This document shows, piece after piece, positions 7,545 to 13,442 of a stretch of 26,162 nucleotides of DNA. Position 1 is the first letter of the stretch. Every line of letters starts with the position of its first letter. The stretch covers positions 1 to 26,162 of the IMG/VR virus record IMGVR_UViG_3300044293_000835; one strand, 5' to 3'. The position numbers and the translations under genes are program-made. Origin of the DNA: a virus. A model generated the notes under the pieces. The model was not told the origin of the DNA. It made no database searches and was given only the letters and a program-made list of their open reading frames with translations.

Positions 7545-7753
7545 GAATGAAACAGCAGCGCCTTGTTAATACGCGCTAAAGCTTTTCTAGGATGATGGCC
7601 TTCCCCAACTAAACGCTTGTATTCGTTTTTAAATGCTTTTACAAATTCTTCGGAAAGCTTAAAGTTTTTTGGGTAAAACTCTCTTCTTACTGTTCTAATA
7701 CTTTTAAAATTTTCTAGTAATGATTCATATTTACTATTAAAACTATTCTTCAT
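7538..7753 (-). CDS. Small hypothetical protein, 71 aa
   Basis: I do not recognise it. The product is basic and mostly helical, ending in HHPRKALARINKALLFHSQ. I take the ATG at 7751-7753: it follows the end of the ATPase gene by four bases and has AGAGGGA at a suitable distance upstream. A longer frame to 7834 exists but would run deep into the ATPase gene and starts with a poly-lysine stretch. It ends by overlapping the convergent fibre-like gene by seven bases. It is the last gene of the queE operon. Confidence 0.55.
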   Translation of the reverse strand: MKNSFNSKYESLLENFKSIRTVRREFYPKNFKLSEEFVKAFKNEYKRLVGEGHHPRKALARINKALLFHSQ

Positions 7754-7757
7754 GTAA

Positions 7758-8498
7758 TTATTTAATCCCTCTAATAATTTGATTTTTAAATTTTTCTTCT
7801 TCTTTTTCATCATATAAAGCACGCTTTTGAGCACATAATAATGTTTCCATTTGCTTAAGGCTTTCAGTGTTTAAAATACTAGAATCATTATCAATAATTT
7901 CACCTTCACTGTCTATATAAAGTTTTATAATTTCGATACGCTCTTCTGGCGTACCAAAAACCTCTATCATCGGGGGCCTATCGTCTTTAGCCATAAAAGG
8001 ACAAACACTTTTGCTCATTAAATTATATGAAATTCCTTTAAAAATATTATCTATCTCTTTAATAAAAGTTTTATCTATTTCACGATTTTCTTTTATTTCT
8101 AATTTAACTGGTGCAGCTTTAGTCATAGGTAAAAAAAAGATAATATCAATAGACCTCATACTTTCTTGTACTAAAGGAATACATTTAGTAATAAAATCTC
8201 TATCTATATCAGATGTTCCCTTATCTTCAGCCCATAATGAATAGATTAAATTATCTAAAGGACATCGATCAAATAGAATTTTATCTCCTTTCTCTGTTTT
8301 TTGAATATCATCAATTAAGCAATTTAATATTTTCCATTGACTTTCTTGATCTATAAGTTTGTTAATTTTAAGTTTTTCTTTTTTTAATAACTTTCTATAT
8401 GACTCACCAGAACGTTTATAGTTTGGCCAATTTTTAATAAAATCGTCTACTAAAGTAGATTTACCTTGACATGCAGCTCCGGAAATTGCAATTCTCAT
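7758..8498 (-). CDS. AAA_28-like P-loop ATPase/kinase
   Basis: The 246-aa protein opens with a P-loop, GAACQGKST (7-15), preceded by a hydrophobic strand (MRIAIS), and has a second strand with acidic residues (GDKILFDRCPLDNLIY) that fits the Walker B/lid region of NadR- or nucleotide-kinase-like AAA_28 proteins. The C-terminal 60 residues are charged and helical. Such proteins recur in marine T4-like phages; the substrate is unknown, with nucleoside or nicotinamide riboside phosphorylation being possibilities. Its ATG forms an ATGA overlap with the 54-aa gene (8495-8498), so it belongs to the queE operon. Confidence 0.7.
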   Translation of the reverse strand: MRIAISGAACQGKSTLVDDFIKNWPNYKRSGESYRKLLKKEKLKINKLIDQESQWKILNCLIDDIQKTEKGDKILFDRCPLDNLIYSLWAEDKGTSDIDRDFITKCIPLVQESMRSIDIIFFLPMTKAAPVKLEIKENREIDKTFIKEIDNIFKGISYNLMSKSVCPFMAKDDRPPMIEVFGTPEERIEIIKLYIDSEGEIIDNDSSILNTESLKQMETLLCAQKRALYDEKEEEKFKNQIIRGIK

Positions 8499-8659
8499 TT
8501 CTTTAATTTATTTATAAAGCTGCCTACAATAATATACACTTTGTCGTTATCTAGACCTCTACCGTCCGTAAGCTCATTAATCCATTGCTCTACAGATATT
8601 TTATCAACTTCTTCAAAGGGTTTCTCTTCAGGACCACTTACAAATTCTTTAAATTTCAT
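8495..8659 (-). CDS. Small 54-aa protein between queE and the ATPase
   Basis: An open frame of 54 codons starts at ATG 8657-8659 and stops with TGA at 8495-8497. Both ends form ATGA overlaps: the start overlaps the queE stop and the stop overlaps the ATPase start. This double coupling makes it very likely to be real despite its size. The product starts MKFKEFVSGPEEKPFEE, is acidic in the middle (VDKISVEQWINELTDG), and ends with a hydrophobic IIVGSFINKLKK helix. I recognise no family. It could be a partner of either neighbour. Confidence 0.65.
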   Translation of the reverse strand: MKFKEFVSGPEEKPFEEVDKISVEQWINELTDGRGLDNDKVYIIVGSFINKLKK

Positions 8660-9396
8660 ACCTTAAGAGCTTTATCCCAAATAATTAGCTGTAATCTTGG
8701 ACTAAATTTAAAATTATGTTTCTTACAAACATCTGCAACAAAAGATGCTTTTTCAACATGTTCAGCTCTACTACCGCAACACGGCATTAACCACACTCTT
8801 TCTTTAGGTACATTAATATTAGGATGATAAATATATTTTTCCAAAATCTCAGTTAAATCATTTTTACTATTTATAACAAACTTAAATCCTGAATTATTTT
8901 TTACATGCCATCTTAAAACTTCTGGCTTATATCTCTTCTCTTCCGGGTCACCGTTATTTGAAAGTTTCGGTGATGTGGTAAAAGTGGCTCTCCAGTCTAA
9001 CCATTGATGATCCGGTAAAATAGTAGCGTTTGTTTCAAAATCAATCTTGGGTAAAAATCCAAATCTATATATAAATTGATCAACAAGTTCAAGTAAATTT
9101 TTTTGCTGGATCATAGGTTCGCCGCCAGTTATTTTCCATATTGCACCGTCTTTAAGATAAGCATTATAACTATTTTGCGCCATGTATTCGAACACCTCAT
9201 CAAAAGTCATTCGATTTTTAACAGACCAACTAATAAAACTATCGCATCCGTGAGGAGAATCTGCTGAAGCAAAACCTCTGCATGTTAAGTTACACATCGA
9301 AAGCCGCATAAACACAGATGGGTGTCCTATATATTCACCCTCACCTTCTAGAGTATAAAATATTTTATCATCGCTTAAGAAGATAGTTTTATCCAT
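8656..9396 (-). CDS. queE: 7-carboxy-7-deazaguanine synthase (QueE), radical SAM
   Basis: QueE converts 6-carboxy-5,6,7,8-tetrahydropterin to 7-carboxy-7-deazaguanine with S-adenosylmethionine, an Fe-S cluster and Mg2+. The 246-aa protein has the expected order: YTLEGEGEYIGHPSVFMRL (14-32), cluster cysteines C35, C39 and C51, and the SAM-binding GGEP at 91-94, followed by a FETNAT stretch. The cluster cysteines are spaced C-x3-C-x11-C instead of the usual C-x3-C-x2-C, so an insertion separates the second and third ligand, as in several phage and some bacterial QueE proteins. FolE and QueD of the same pathway are also in the window. The gene lies in the middle of a coupled minus-strand operon. 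Confidence 0.88.
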   Translation of the reverse strand: MDKTIFLSDDKIFYTLEGEGEYIGHPSVFMRLSMCNLTCRGFASADSPHGCDSFISWSVKNRMTFDEVFEYMAQNSYNAYLKDGAIWKITGGEPMIQQKNLLELVDQFIYRFGFLPKIDFETNATILPDHQWLDWRATFTTSPKLSNNGDPEEKRYKPEVLRWHVKNNSGFKFVINSKNDLTEILEKYIYHPNINVPKERVWLMPCCGSRAEHVEKASFVADVCKKHNFKFSPRLQLIIWDKALKV

Positions 9397-9410
9397 ATTA
9401 ATAATATAAA

Positions 9411-9617
9411 TTATACTTTATTATCTTCAACTAGCTTTTTTAAAAGGCTTTGAGCTATTTCAAAGCGCTCTTTATTAATTCGACATTCTGAATAACAATA
9501 TTCTGCTTCTACAAATCTATAATATTGATCACGTGTAATTCTTCTTAACTCTCCAAGAATATAATTTAATGTATCAAATTCTTCATTAGTTAATTCTACA
9601 TTAATTTTTATACTCAT
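9411..9617 (-). CDS. Small hypothetical protein, 68 aa, first gene of the queE operon
   Basis: The 68-aa product is acidic and helical, starting MSIKINVELTNEEFDTLNYI and containing a YYRFVEAEYCYSECRI stretch with two cysteines close together. I recognise no family. It lies 14 bases upstream of queE on the same strand and has a sigma70-like promoter directly before its ATG, so it leads the five-gene operon 9617-7538. It is a credible gene because of the promoter and spacing, but its role is unknown. Confidence 0.55.
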   Translation of the reverse strand: MSIKINVELTNEEFDTLNYILGELRRITRDQYYRFVEAEYCYSECRINKERFEIAQSLLKKLVEDNKV

Positions 9618-9625
9618 TATTTTAT

Positions 9626-9652
9626 ATTATACCTTACAAATTGACTTATCAA
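9626..9652 (-). promoter_or_regulatory. Sigma70-like promoter for the queE operon
   Basis: On the minus strand TTGATA (9647-9652), a 15-bp spacer and a perfect TATAAT (9626-9631) precede the ATG at 9617 by eight bases. The spacer is short. It is placed for early transcription by host polymerase and predicts a very short leader. Confidence 0.5.
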
Positions 9653-9653
9653 G

Positions 9654-9661
9654 AATAAATA
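9654..9661 (+). promoter_or_regulatory. Possible late promoter (AATAAATA) for phoH
   Basis: The plus strand reads AATAAATA seven bases before the ATG of phoH at 9669. The spacing is one or two bases longer than at the other late promoters in this window, so this call is weaker. Confidence 0.4.
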
Positions 9662-9668
9662 TTTACAG

Positions 9669-10409
9669 ATGTCTAAAAAAGATAGACAGCCTAAAAAAGC
9701 TGCCAAAGATGATAATAAATTAATTAAATCAGATATTTTTTTAAATTTTCAAATTAATCAAAAATATCATTTTAATGATCATCACAAAGCTTTTGTTGAA
9801 ACTGCGTTTAGAGATGATTCACATATAATATTTTGTGATGGTCCTGCTGGCTCAGCCAAAACATATTGTGCAGCATATGTAGCGTTATCTCTTTTAAAAG
9901 AAAAGAAAATAGATGAAATAGTTTATATTAGAAGTATAGTTGAATCAGCTGCTAGAAAACTTGGAAGTTTGCCTGGAGAGGTGGATGATAAATTTAAACC
10001 GTGGAGTATTCCAATGGTGGAAAAATGTGATGAGTTGGTAGGTAAGCAAGTAACTAATATGCTATTTGAAAGCGAATATTTAAAATGTGTACCTGTTAAC
10101 TTTCTAAGAGGAACTACTTTTACTAACAGTATAGTTATAGTTGACGAAGCGCAAAACCTTGAGCATAGCGAATTAGTAACCATTATGACACGTTATGGTC
10201 GTAATTGTAAATTATTTGTAATTGGTGATTCTTTTCAATCTGATATTCATAAAGCTGATTTTAAAAATTTACTACACGCTTTTAATACAAATGAAAGTAA
10301 AGCTAACGGAATACATGTAAATCATTTTATAGAGGATGATATAGTAAGAAGTAAATTACTTAAGTTTATCGTAAAAGTTCTCACAGGAATTAAACCTAAT
10401 CAAATCTAA
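9669..10409 (+). CDS. phoH: PhoH-like P-loop ATPase
   Basis: The 246-aa protein has the PhoH order: Walker A GPAGSAKT (58-65), then YIRSIVESAARKLGSLPGE, FLRGTTFTNSIVIVDEAQN with the Walker B DEAQ box, and a sensor-like GDSFQSDI. This is close to the helicase-like core of PhoH, an ATPase found in many marine T4-like phages; its exact role is unsettled, with RNA metabolism or phosphate response suggested. The N-terminal 40 residues are charged and probably disordered. It stands alone on the plus strand between two minus-strand operons, and its last 54 bases overlap the convergent small gene. Confidence 0.88.
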   Translation: MSKKDRQPKKAAKDDNKLIKSDIFLNFQINQKYHFNDHHKAFVETAFRDDSHIIFCDGPAGSAKTYCAAYVALSLLKEKKIDEIVYIRSIVESAARKLGSLPGEVDDKFKPWSIPMVEKCDELVGKQVTNMLFESEYLKCVPVNFLRGTTFTNSIVIVDEAQNLEHSELVTIMTRYGRNCKLFVIGDSFQSDIHKADFKNLLHAFNTNESKANGIHVNHFIEDDIVRSKLLKFIVKVLTGIKPNQI

Positions 10410-10550
10410 ATGAGACTTTTTATTCTTGACGTAATATTCATATACATCAGCAATATTTTTATTTTCTTTATTTAAATCATATTGATTAGCTTTAGAAAAA
10501 TAGTCAGTTATTTCACCGCCGTATAACTGCTGCTTTGTTTCAGGGTGCAT
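10356..10550 (-). CDS. Small hypothetical protein downstream of queD, 64 aa
   Basis: I take ATG 10548-10550, which shares a TAATG junction with the queD stop; a longer frame to 10562 would add four residues. The product is charged, starts MHPETKQQLYGGEITDYF, and has a helical middle with several Tyr and Asn. I recognise no family. Its last 54 bases run antisense into the end of phoH, so it is less certain than its neighbours, but the coupling to queD supports it. Confidence 0.5.
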   Translation of the reverse strand: MHPETKQQLYGGEITDYFSKANQYDLNKENKNIADVYEYYVKNKKSHLDLIRFNSCENFYDKLK

Positions 10551-11239
10551 TAAGAGCCCCAACTAGTACCACTAAAAAGATTAGAAAACCCTGTTGTAAC
10601 CTGATTTCCAACCGGTGCAGGCCTTGGACCGGTCATTGGTGGGTTCTTTAAAACTTGCTGTAAATTTATTCCGGTTTCTTCTCTTACATCTTCTAAGAAA
10701 TCAAATACTTGTTTAGCTCTATTTATTTCCGGAACATTAGGAGGCGGCTGTACGGATGCTGCAACTGTATTGCCCGGCGCTTGTACTGTTACAGCTGTAG
10801 GCATTAATTCAACAATAGCTGAATTTTTATCATGCTCCCATACTTCAACTCTTTCAACCCAACATCTATTTTCTGTCATATCTCTAATATGTGCATCTGC
10901 AACTTTTAAACACCATTCAGCAGTTTTTTCGATACCTACACCACCTGGCATTATACGTAAATCGCACCCACGGGCAGCATGTAATGATTTAAATCCGGCT
11001 AATAACGGATCGTCATCCGCAATACATAATGTATGATCAAATTGGTTTTCTAATATTGTTTTTAAATTTTTTAAACCACCAAAATCTACTACCCAATCCT
11101 TTTCATCCAATCGATTACAACAAAACCAAAATTTAGCTACTAATCTATAACCGTGAATAAACTTACAATGACTATCTGCTCTCCACTGTCTAAAAGCACA
11201 ACTACCTAACTCAATAATCTTAGTATTGGTGTACTTCAT
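10550..11239 (-). CDS. queD: QueD-like 6-carboxytetrahydropterin synthase with C-terminal extension
   Basis: QueD turns dihydroneopterin triphosphate into 6-carboxy-5,6,7,8-tetrahydropterin. The core (residues 1-145) has the T-fold landmarks: SHCKFIHGY (23-31) with the catalytic-type C25 and zinc-type H29, WVVDFGGLK (49-57), FDHTLCI with D68/H69, and WEHDKNSA with E135/H136. The canonical HGH zinc pair reads HGY here, and the earlier zinc histidine is not at its usual place; H24 may substitute. About 80 residues rich in Pro, Ala and Gln follow (150-229), about doubling the usual 120-aa size. A perfect -10 with good -35 lies upstream. It is coupled to a small downstream gene. Confidence 0.82.
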   Translation of the reverse strand: MKYTNTKIIELGSCAFRQWRADSHCKFIHGYRLVAKFWFCCNRLDEKDWVVDFGGLKNLKTILENQFDHTLCIADDDPLLAGFKSLHAARGCDLRIMPGGVGIEKTAEWCLKVADAHIRDMTENRCWVERVEVWEHDKNSAIVELMPTAVTVQAPGNTVAASVQPPPNVPEINRAKQVFDFLEDVREETGINLQQVLKNPPMTGPRPAPVGNQVTTGFSNLFSGTSWGS

Positions 11240-11264
11240 AAAATTTCTTTTCTAATATCTATAT

Positions 11265-11293
11265 ATTATAATCAAATTGTATCAAAAAATCAA
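11265..11293 (-). promoter_or_regulatory. Sigma70-like promoter for queD
   Basis: On the minus strand TTGATT (11288-11293), an ideal 17-bp spacer and TATAAT (11265-11270) precede the ATG at 11239 by 25 bases. The leader contains AGAAAAGAAA as a weak ribosome binding site. This is the best sigma70 promoter in the window and points to early expression. Confidence 0.6.
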
Positions 11294-11297
11294 CTGA

Positions 11298-11489
11298 TTA
11301 TTTTACTATTCCGTTAATATTATTTTCTGATATATATTTTTCAGCTTCTTCTTTTAATTTAAAAACAGCTGGAACGCCGTTCGGTAAAATATAAACTTTT
11401 CTAGTTGTATTATCTAAAATATAATAACCTGGCTTTTGAAGCTTCTTTAACTGTTCAGGTATTTGATTGGTTTTGAACTGCTTTAACAT
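11298..11489 (-). CDS. Small hypothetical protein, 63 aa
   Basis: The product (63 aa) starts MLKQFKTNQIPEQLKKLQ and has a short beta-like middle (GYYILDNTTRKVYILPNGVP) before a charged helix. No family is recognised. Its ATG at 11487-11489 has GCGAGGT about seven bases upstream, which supports this start even though it overlaps the end of the DUF3008-like gene by 35 bases. It is likely co-transcribed from the late promoter at 11682-11689. Confidence 0.5.
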   Translation of the reverse strand: MLKQFKTNQIPEQLKKLQKPGYYILDNTTRKVYILPNGVPAVFKLKEEAEKYISENNINGIVK

Positions 11490-11676
11490 TGTATACCTCG
11501 CTAAGAATATTATTTACGATATCGTCAAAGCTTTCTTTCTTTAAAAACTTTTTAACTTCTTTTTTAGGCATTTCTTTAGCAACTTTTTTAGCTGCACCTT
11601 TTACATTTTTTTGACCCGTTTTAGCGCCCATTACTGCACCAAAAAATCTTTTTTGTTTTTCTGTTTTTGCCGGCAT
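11455..11676 (-). CDS. DUF3008-like small basic phage protein
   Basis: The 73-aa product begins MPAKTEKQKRFFGAVMGAK and continues through a lysine/alanine-rich helix to SFDDIVNNILSEVYN. The first half matches the pattern of the small DUF3008-type proteins found in many phages (PAK-x-x-x-QQRFFG, then a Lys-rich helix). Function is unknown; the charge suggests nucleic-acid or virion association. Near its C-terminus the peptide NNILSE resembles the N-terminal tags of the other late proteins. The ATG (11674-11676) is five bases downstream of a late promoter octamer, so the mRNA is predicted to be leaderless. Confidence 0.65.
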   Translation of the reverse strand: MPAKTEKQKRFFGAVMGAKTGQKNVKGAAKKVAKEMPKKEVKKFLKKESFDDIVNNILSEVYNVKAVQNQSNT

Positions 11677-11681
11677 ATAAC

Positions 11682-11689
11682 TATTTATT
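11682..11689 (-). promoter_or_regulatory. T4-type late promoter (AATAAATA), five bases from ATG
   Basis: The minus strand reads AATAAATA, then gttat, then ATG at 11676. The octamer overlaps the stop codon (TAA, 11688-11690) of the upstream gene. Confidence 0.65.
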
Positions 11690-12398
11690 ATTTTTTACCC
11701 ATATTTCTACGAGCTCTTTTAAGCCATTCTTGCCTTCGAAGTTCATAATATGGATCTTTTTGCCAATCCGGTCTAAGCTTATAGCCTTTACTCCATCTTA
11801 TAATAGGATCTAAAGCCCTTCCAACATTTCCGCCTATTACTACATTATGCGCAGCATCAACTGCACGAAACGGTGCTTCAACTGCTCCTTTAGCTAATGC
11901 TGCAGCACCCCCTATAGCTTTACGGGTACCCTTTGCAATACTCTTTAAAATCCCTTCATTGATAGGTTCATCATGCATAATAAAATTTTTATATAAATTA
12001 GCCAATTTATCATCTGTAAATCCTTTTTGCTTTAAAAATGTTTCAATATCACAAAGGTTATTTGCACTTGCAACATTACACAAAATAGGATCACCTTCTT
12101 GAGTACCTGATCTTAACATTTCGCTTAAAATATAGCTCTTTAATTCTTCAAACGTCTCCAACTTATCATCTTCAGCTATAGCTTCAATAAATTCTTCCGG
12201 TATATCATCAATAGTTAATTCCGGTGATAGTACTAGTATTTTTAATTTACCTACACCTTCTGCGAGGATATATCCCTCATAACCATTTATTTTTGATAGA
12301 TCTATTCCAGAATTTATTAATGCGGGATCTACCTTTATGCGAACCTTTTTTAAGGCAGTTTTATTAAGGGTTTCAAGAATTATATTACAATATCTCAC
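11688..12398 (-). CDS. Hypothetical late protein with capsid-tag-like N-terminus, 236 aa (GTG start)
   Basis: The start is taken as GTG at 12396-12398, because a perfect late octamer lies exactly five bases before it. A longer frame to 12713 is open but would run antisense through folE and is rejected. The product starts RYCNIILETLNK, in which I-L-E ends at residue 9. It has a beta-rich N-terminal part (VRIKVDPALI, then GYEGYILAEG, then LKILVLSPEL), a middle helix, and a C-terminal Gly/Ala-rich segment (KAIGGAAALAKGAVEAPFRA) followed by a basic tail. No family is recognised. By promoter and N-terminus it groups with the late, possibly virion-associated genes. Confidence 0.6.
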   Translation of the reverse strand: MRYCNIILETLNKTALKKVRIKVDPALINSGIDLSKINGYEGYILAEGVGKLKILVLSPELTIDDIPEEFIEAIAEDDKLETFEELKSYILSEMLRSGTQEGDPILCNVASANNLCDIETFLKQKGFTDDKLANLYKNFIMHDEPINEGILKSIAKGTRKAIGGAAALAKGAVEAPFRAVDAAHNVVIGGNVGRALDPIIRWSKGYKLRPDWQKDPYYELRRQEWLKRARRNMGKK

Positions 12399-12403
12399 AC
12401 TAT

Positions 12404-12411
12404 TATTTATG
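12404..12411 (-). promoter_or_regulatory. T4-type late promoter (CATAAATA), five bases from GTG
   Basis: The minus strand reads CATAAATA, then atagt, then GTG at 12398. It is divergent from the folE promoter (12412-12439), so early and late promoters lie back to back within 36 bases. Confidence 0.65.
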
Positions 12412-12439
12412 TTGATCTTGTTACATCTTATCATATAAT
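12412..12439 (+). promoter_or_regulatory. Sigma70-like promoter for folE
   Basis: TTGATC (12412-12417), a 16-bp spacer and TATAAT (12434-12439) lie seven bases before the ATG at 12447. With a usual start point the mRNA would begin at or next to the start codon. Confidence 0.5.
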
Positions 12440-12446
12440 AACTATT

Positions 12447-13100
12447 ATGTTTAAGAAGAAGCTGGCTTTTGCAAATCATAATAACCCTCATACAGAAGAA
12501 GAAAGAAAGCAAATTATACTTAAAGCTGCAGCAGCTTATGAAGCTTATATGGATGCATTGGGTTATGACTGGAGAAATGATCCTAATAGTGCTAATACAC
12601 CGCACCGAGTTGCTAAGGCATTTGTTGAAGATTTTGCATGGGGATGTTATAGTGAACCACCCAAGATTACTGCGTTTGATAATGTAGATAAATATGATGG
12701 TATAGTATCGCAAACGAATATTAAGGTTACCTCTCTTTGTTCACATCACCATGCTCCGTTTATGGGATTTGCGCATGTAGCTTACATACCCGCTAAAGAC
12801 GGTAAGGTAATTGGTCTCAGTAAGCTTAATCGTATTGTTGATTGGTTTTCGCGTCGTCCACAAGTTCAAGAAAACCTTACAATGCAGATTCACGAGTACA
12901 TTGATGAAGTCTGCGTAAAAAATAAAGGAGTAGCAGTTATGATTGAAGCTGCGCATACCTGTTGTTCTAACCGAGGGATAAGACATGACTCGACAATGCG
13001 TACTGCTAGAATGTCCGGAGCATTTTTAGATGATAAAGATAATTCCAGAAATGAATTTTATAAGTTTGTTGATTTTGCTCAAAATAGAAAACTTATTTAA
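12447..13100 (+). CDS. folE: GTP cyclohydrolase I (FolE)
   Basis: FolE makes 7,8-dihydroneopterin triphosphate from GTP, the first step towards folate and 7-deazaguanine. The 217-aa protein has the family landmarks in order: NTPHRVAKAFVED (50-62), SLCSHHHAPFMG (97-108) with a zinc-binding cysteine and histidines, IGLSKLNRIVDWFSRRPQVQE (122-142), and AHTCCSNRGIR (169-179) with the second zinc-side cysteine. Length matches the family (about 180-220 aa). In this phage it most likely feeds QueD and QueE rather than folate. It stands alone on the plus strand with its own sigma70-like promoter, directly opposite a late gene. Confidence 0.92.
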   Translation: MFKKKLAFANHNNPHTEEERKQIILKAAAAYEAYMDALGYDWRNDPNSANTPHRVAKAFVEDFAWGCYSEPPKITAFDNVDKYDGIVSQTNIKVTSLCSHHHAPFMGFAHVAYIPAKDGKVIGLSKLNRIVDWFSRRPQVQENLTMQIHEYIDEVCVKNKGVAVMIEAAHTCCSNRGIRHDSTMRTARMSGAFLDDKDNSRNEFYKFVDFAQNRKLI

Positions 13101-13105
13101 CAACG

Positions 13106-13113
13106 ACTAAATA
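13106..13113 (+). promoter_or_regulatory. T4-type late promoter (ACTAAATA), five bases from GTG
   Basis: The plus strand reads ACTAAATA, then attat, then GTG at 13119. The octamer is imperfect in its first two positions, but the spacing matches the other late genes and picks the GTG start. Confidence 0.55.
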
Positions 13114-13118
13114 ATTAT

Positions 13119-13442
13119 GTGAGTCGGTCGCTATTAATAAATGGCGATTTAATAAACCCTCCATCCAGCATTTCGTGTGTGAGGGATATAACTTTTATTG
13201 CTCATGAATATCTAGATTTGGATGTTATAATAGAATGTATAGTTGAAAAGGATTTTTATCATAGATATCTCAAGAATTTTGGTGCTATGGATTATGTAGA
13301 TGAACTAACATTATTTGGAGAAGAGGAAGGTATGAGAATTGATAACGACTTTCATTTTGACCCTACTATTTATGTGACAGACGTTATTAATGCAAAAAAC
13401 ATTCAGTTAATTTTGAGTAGTATCGGCTTCAGAGGCTTTTGA
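13119..13442 (+). CDS. Hypothetical late protein, 107 aa (GTG start)
   Basis: I do not recognise this acidic 107-aa protein. It begins SRSLLINGDLINPPSS and contains DLDVIIECIVEKDFYHRY and a C-terminal VINAKNIQLILSSIGFRGF. A GTG start at 13119-13121 is supported by the late octamer five bases upstream; an ATG overlapping it (13117) is followed at once by a stop. The last 36 bases overlap the convergent protease-like gene. Because the frame lies alone between two clear genes it is probably real. Confidence 0.5.
   Translation: MSRSLLINGDLINPPSSISCVRDITFIAHEYLDLDVIIECIVEKDFYHRYLKNFGAMDYVDELTLFGEEEGMRIDNDFHFDPTIYVTDVINAKNIQLILSSIGFRGF

Noticed and set aside
7754-7834. Longer start for the 71-aa gene (MLKSVLYMM...)
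   Set aside because: It overlaps the ATPase gene by over 70 bases and begins with a poly-lysine run; ATG 7753 has a good ribosome binding site right after the ATPase stop.
10551-10562. Four-residue longer start for the gene after queD
   Set aside because: The TAATG junction at 10548-10552 is the more usual arrangement and leaves the overlap minimal.
12399-12713. N-terminal extension of the 11688 gene to 12713
   Set aside because: It runs antisense through the clear folE gene, has the Cys/Ile-rich composition of a shadow frame, and a late octamer five bases before GTG 12398 marks a better start.
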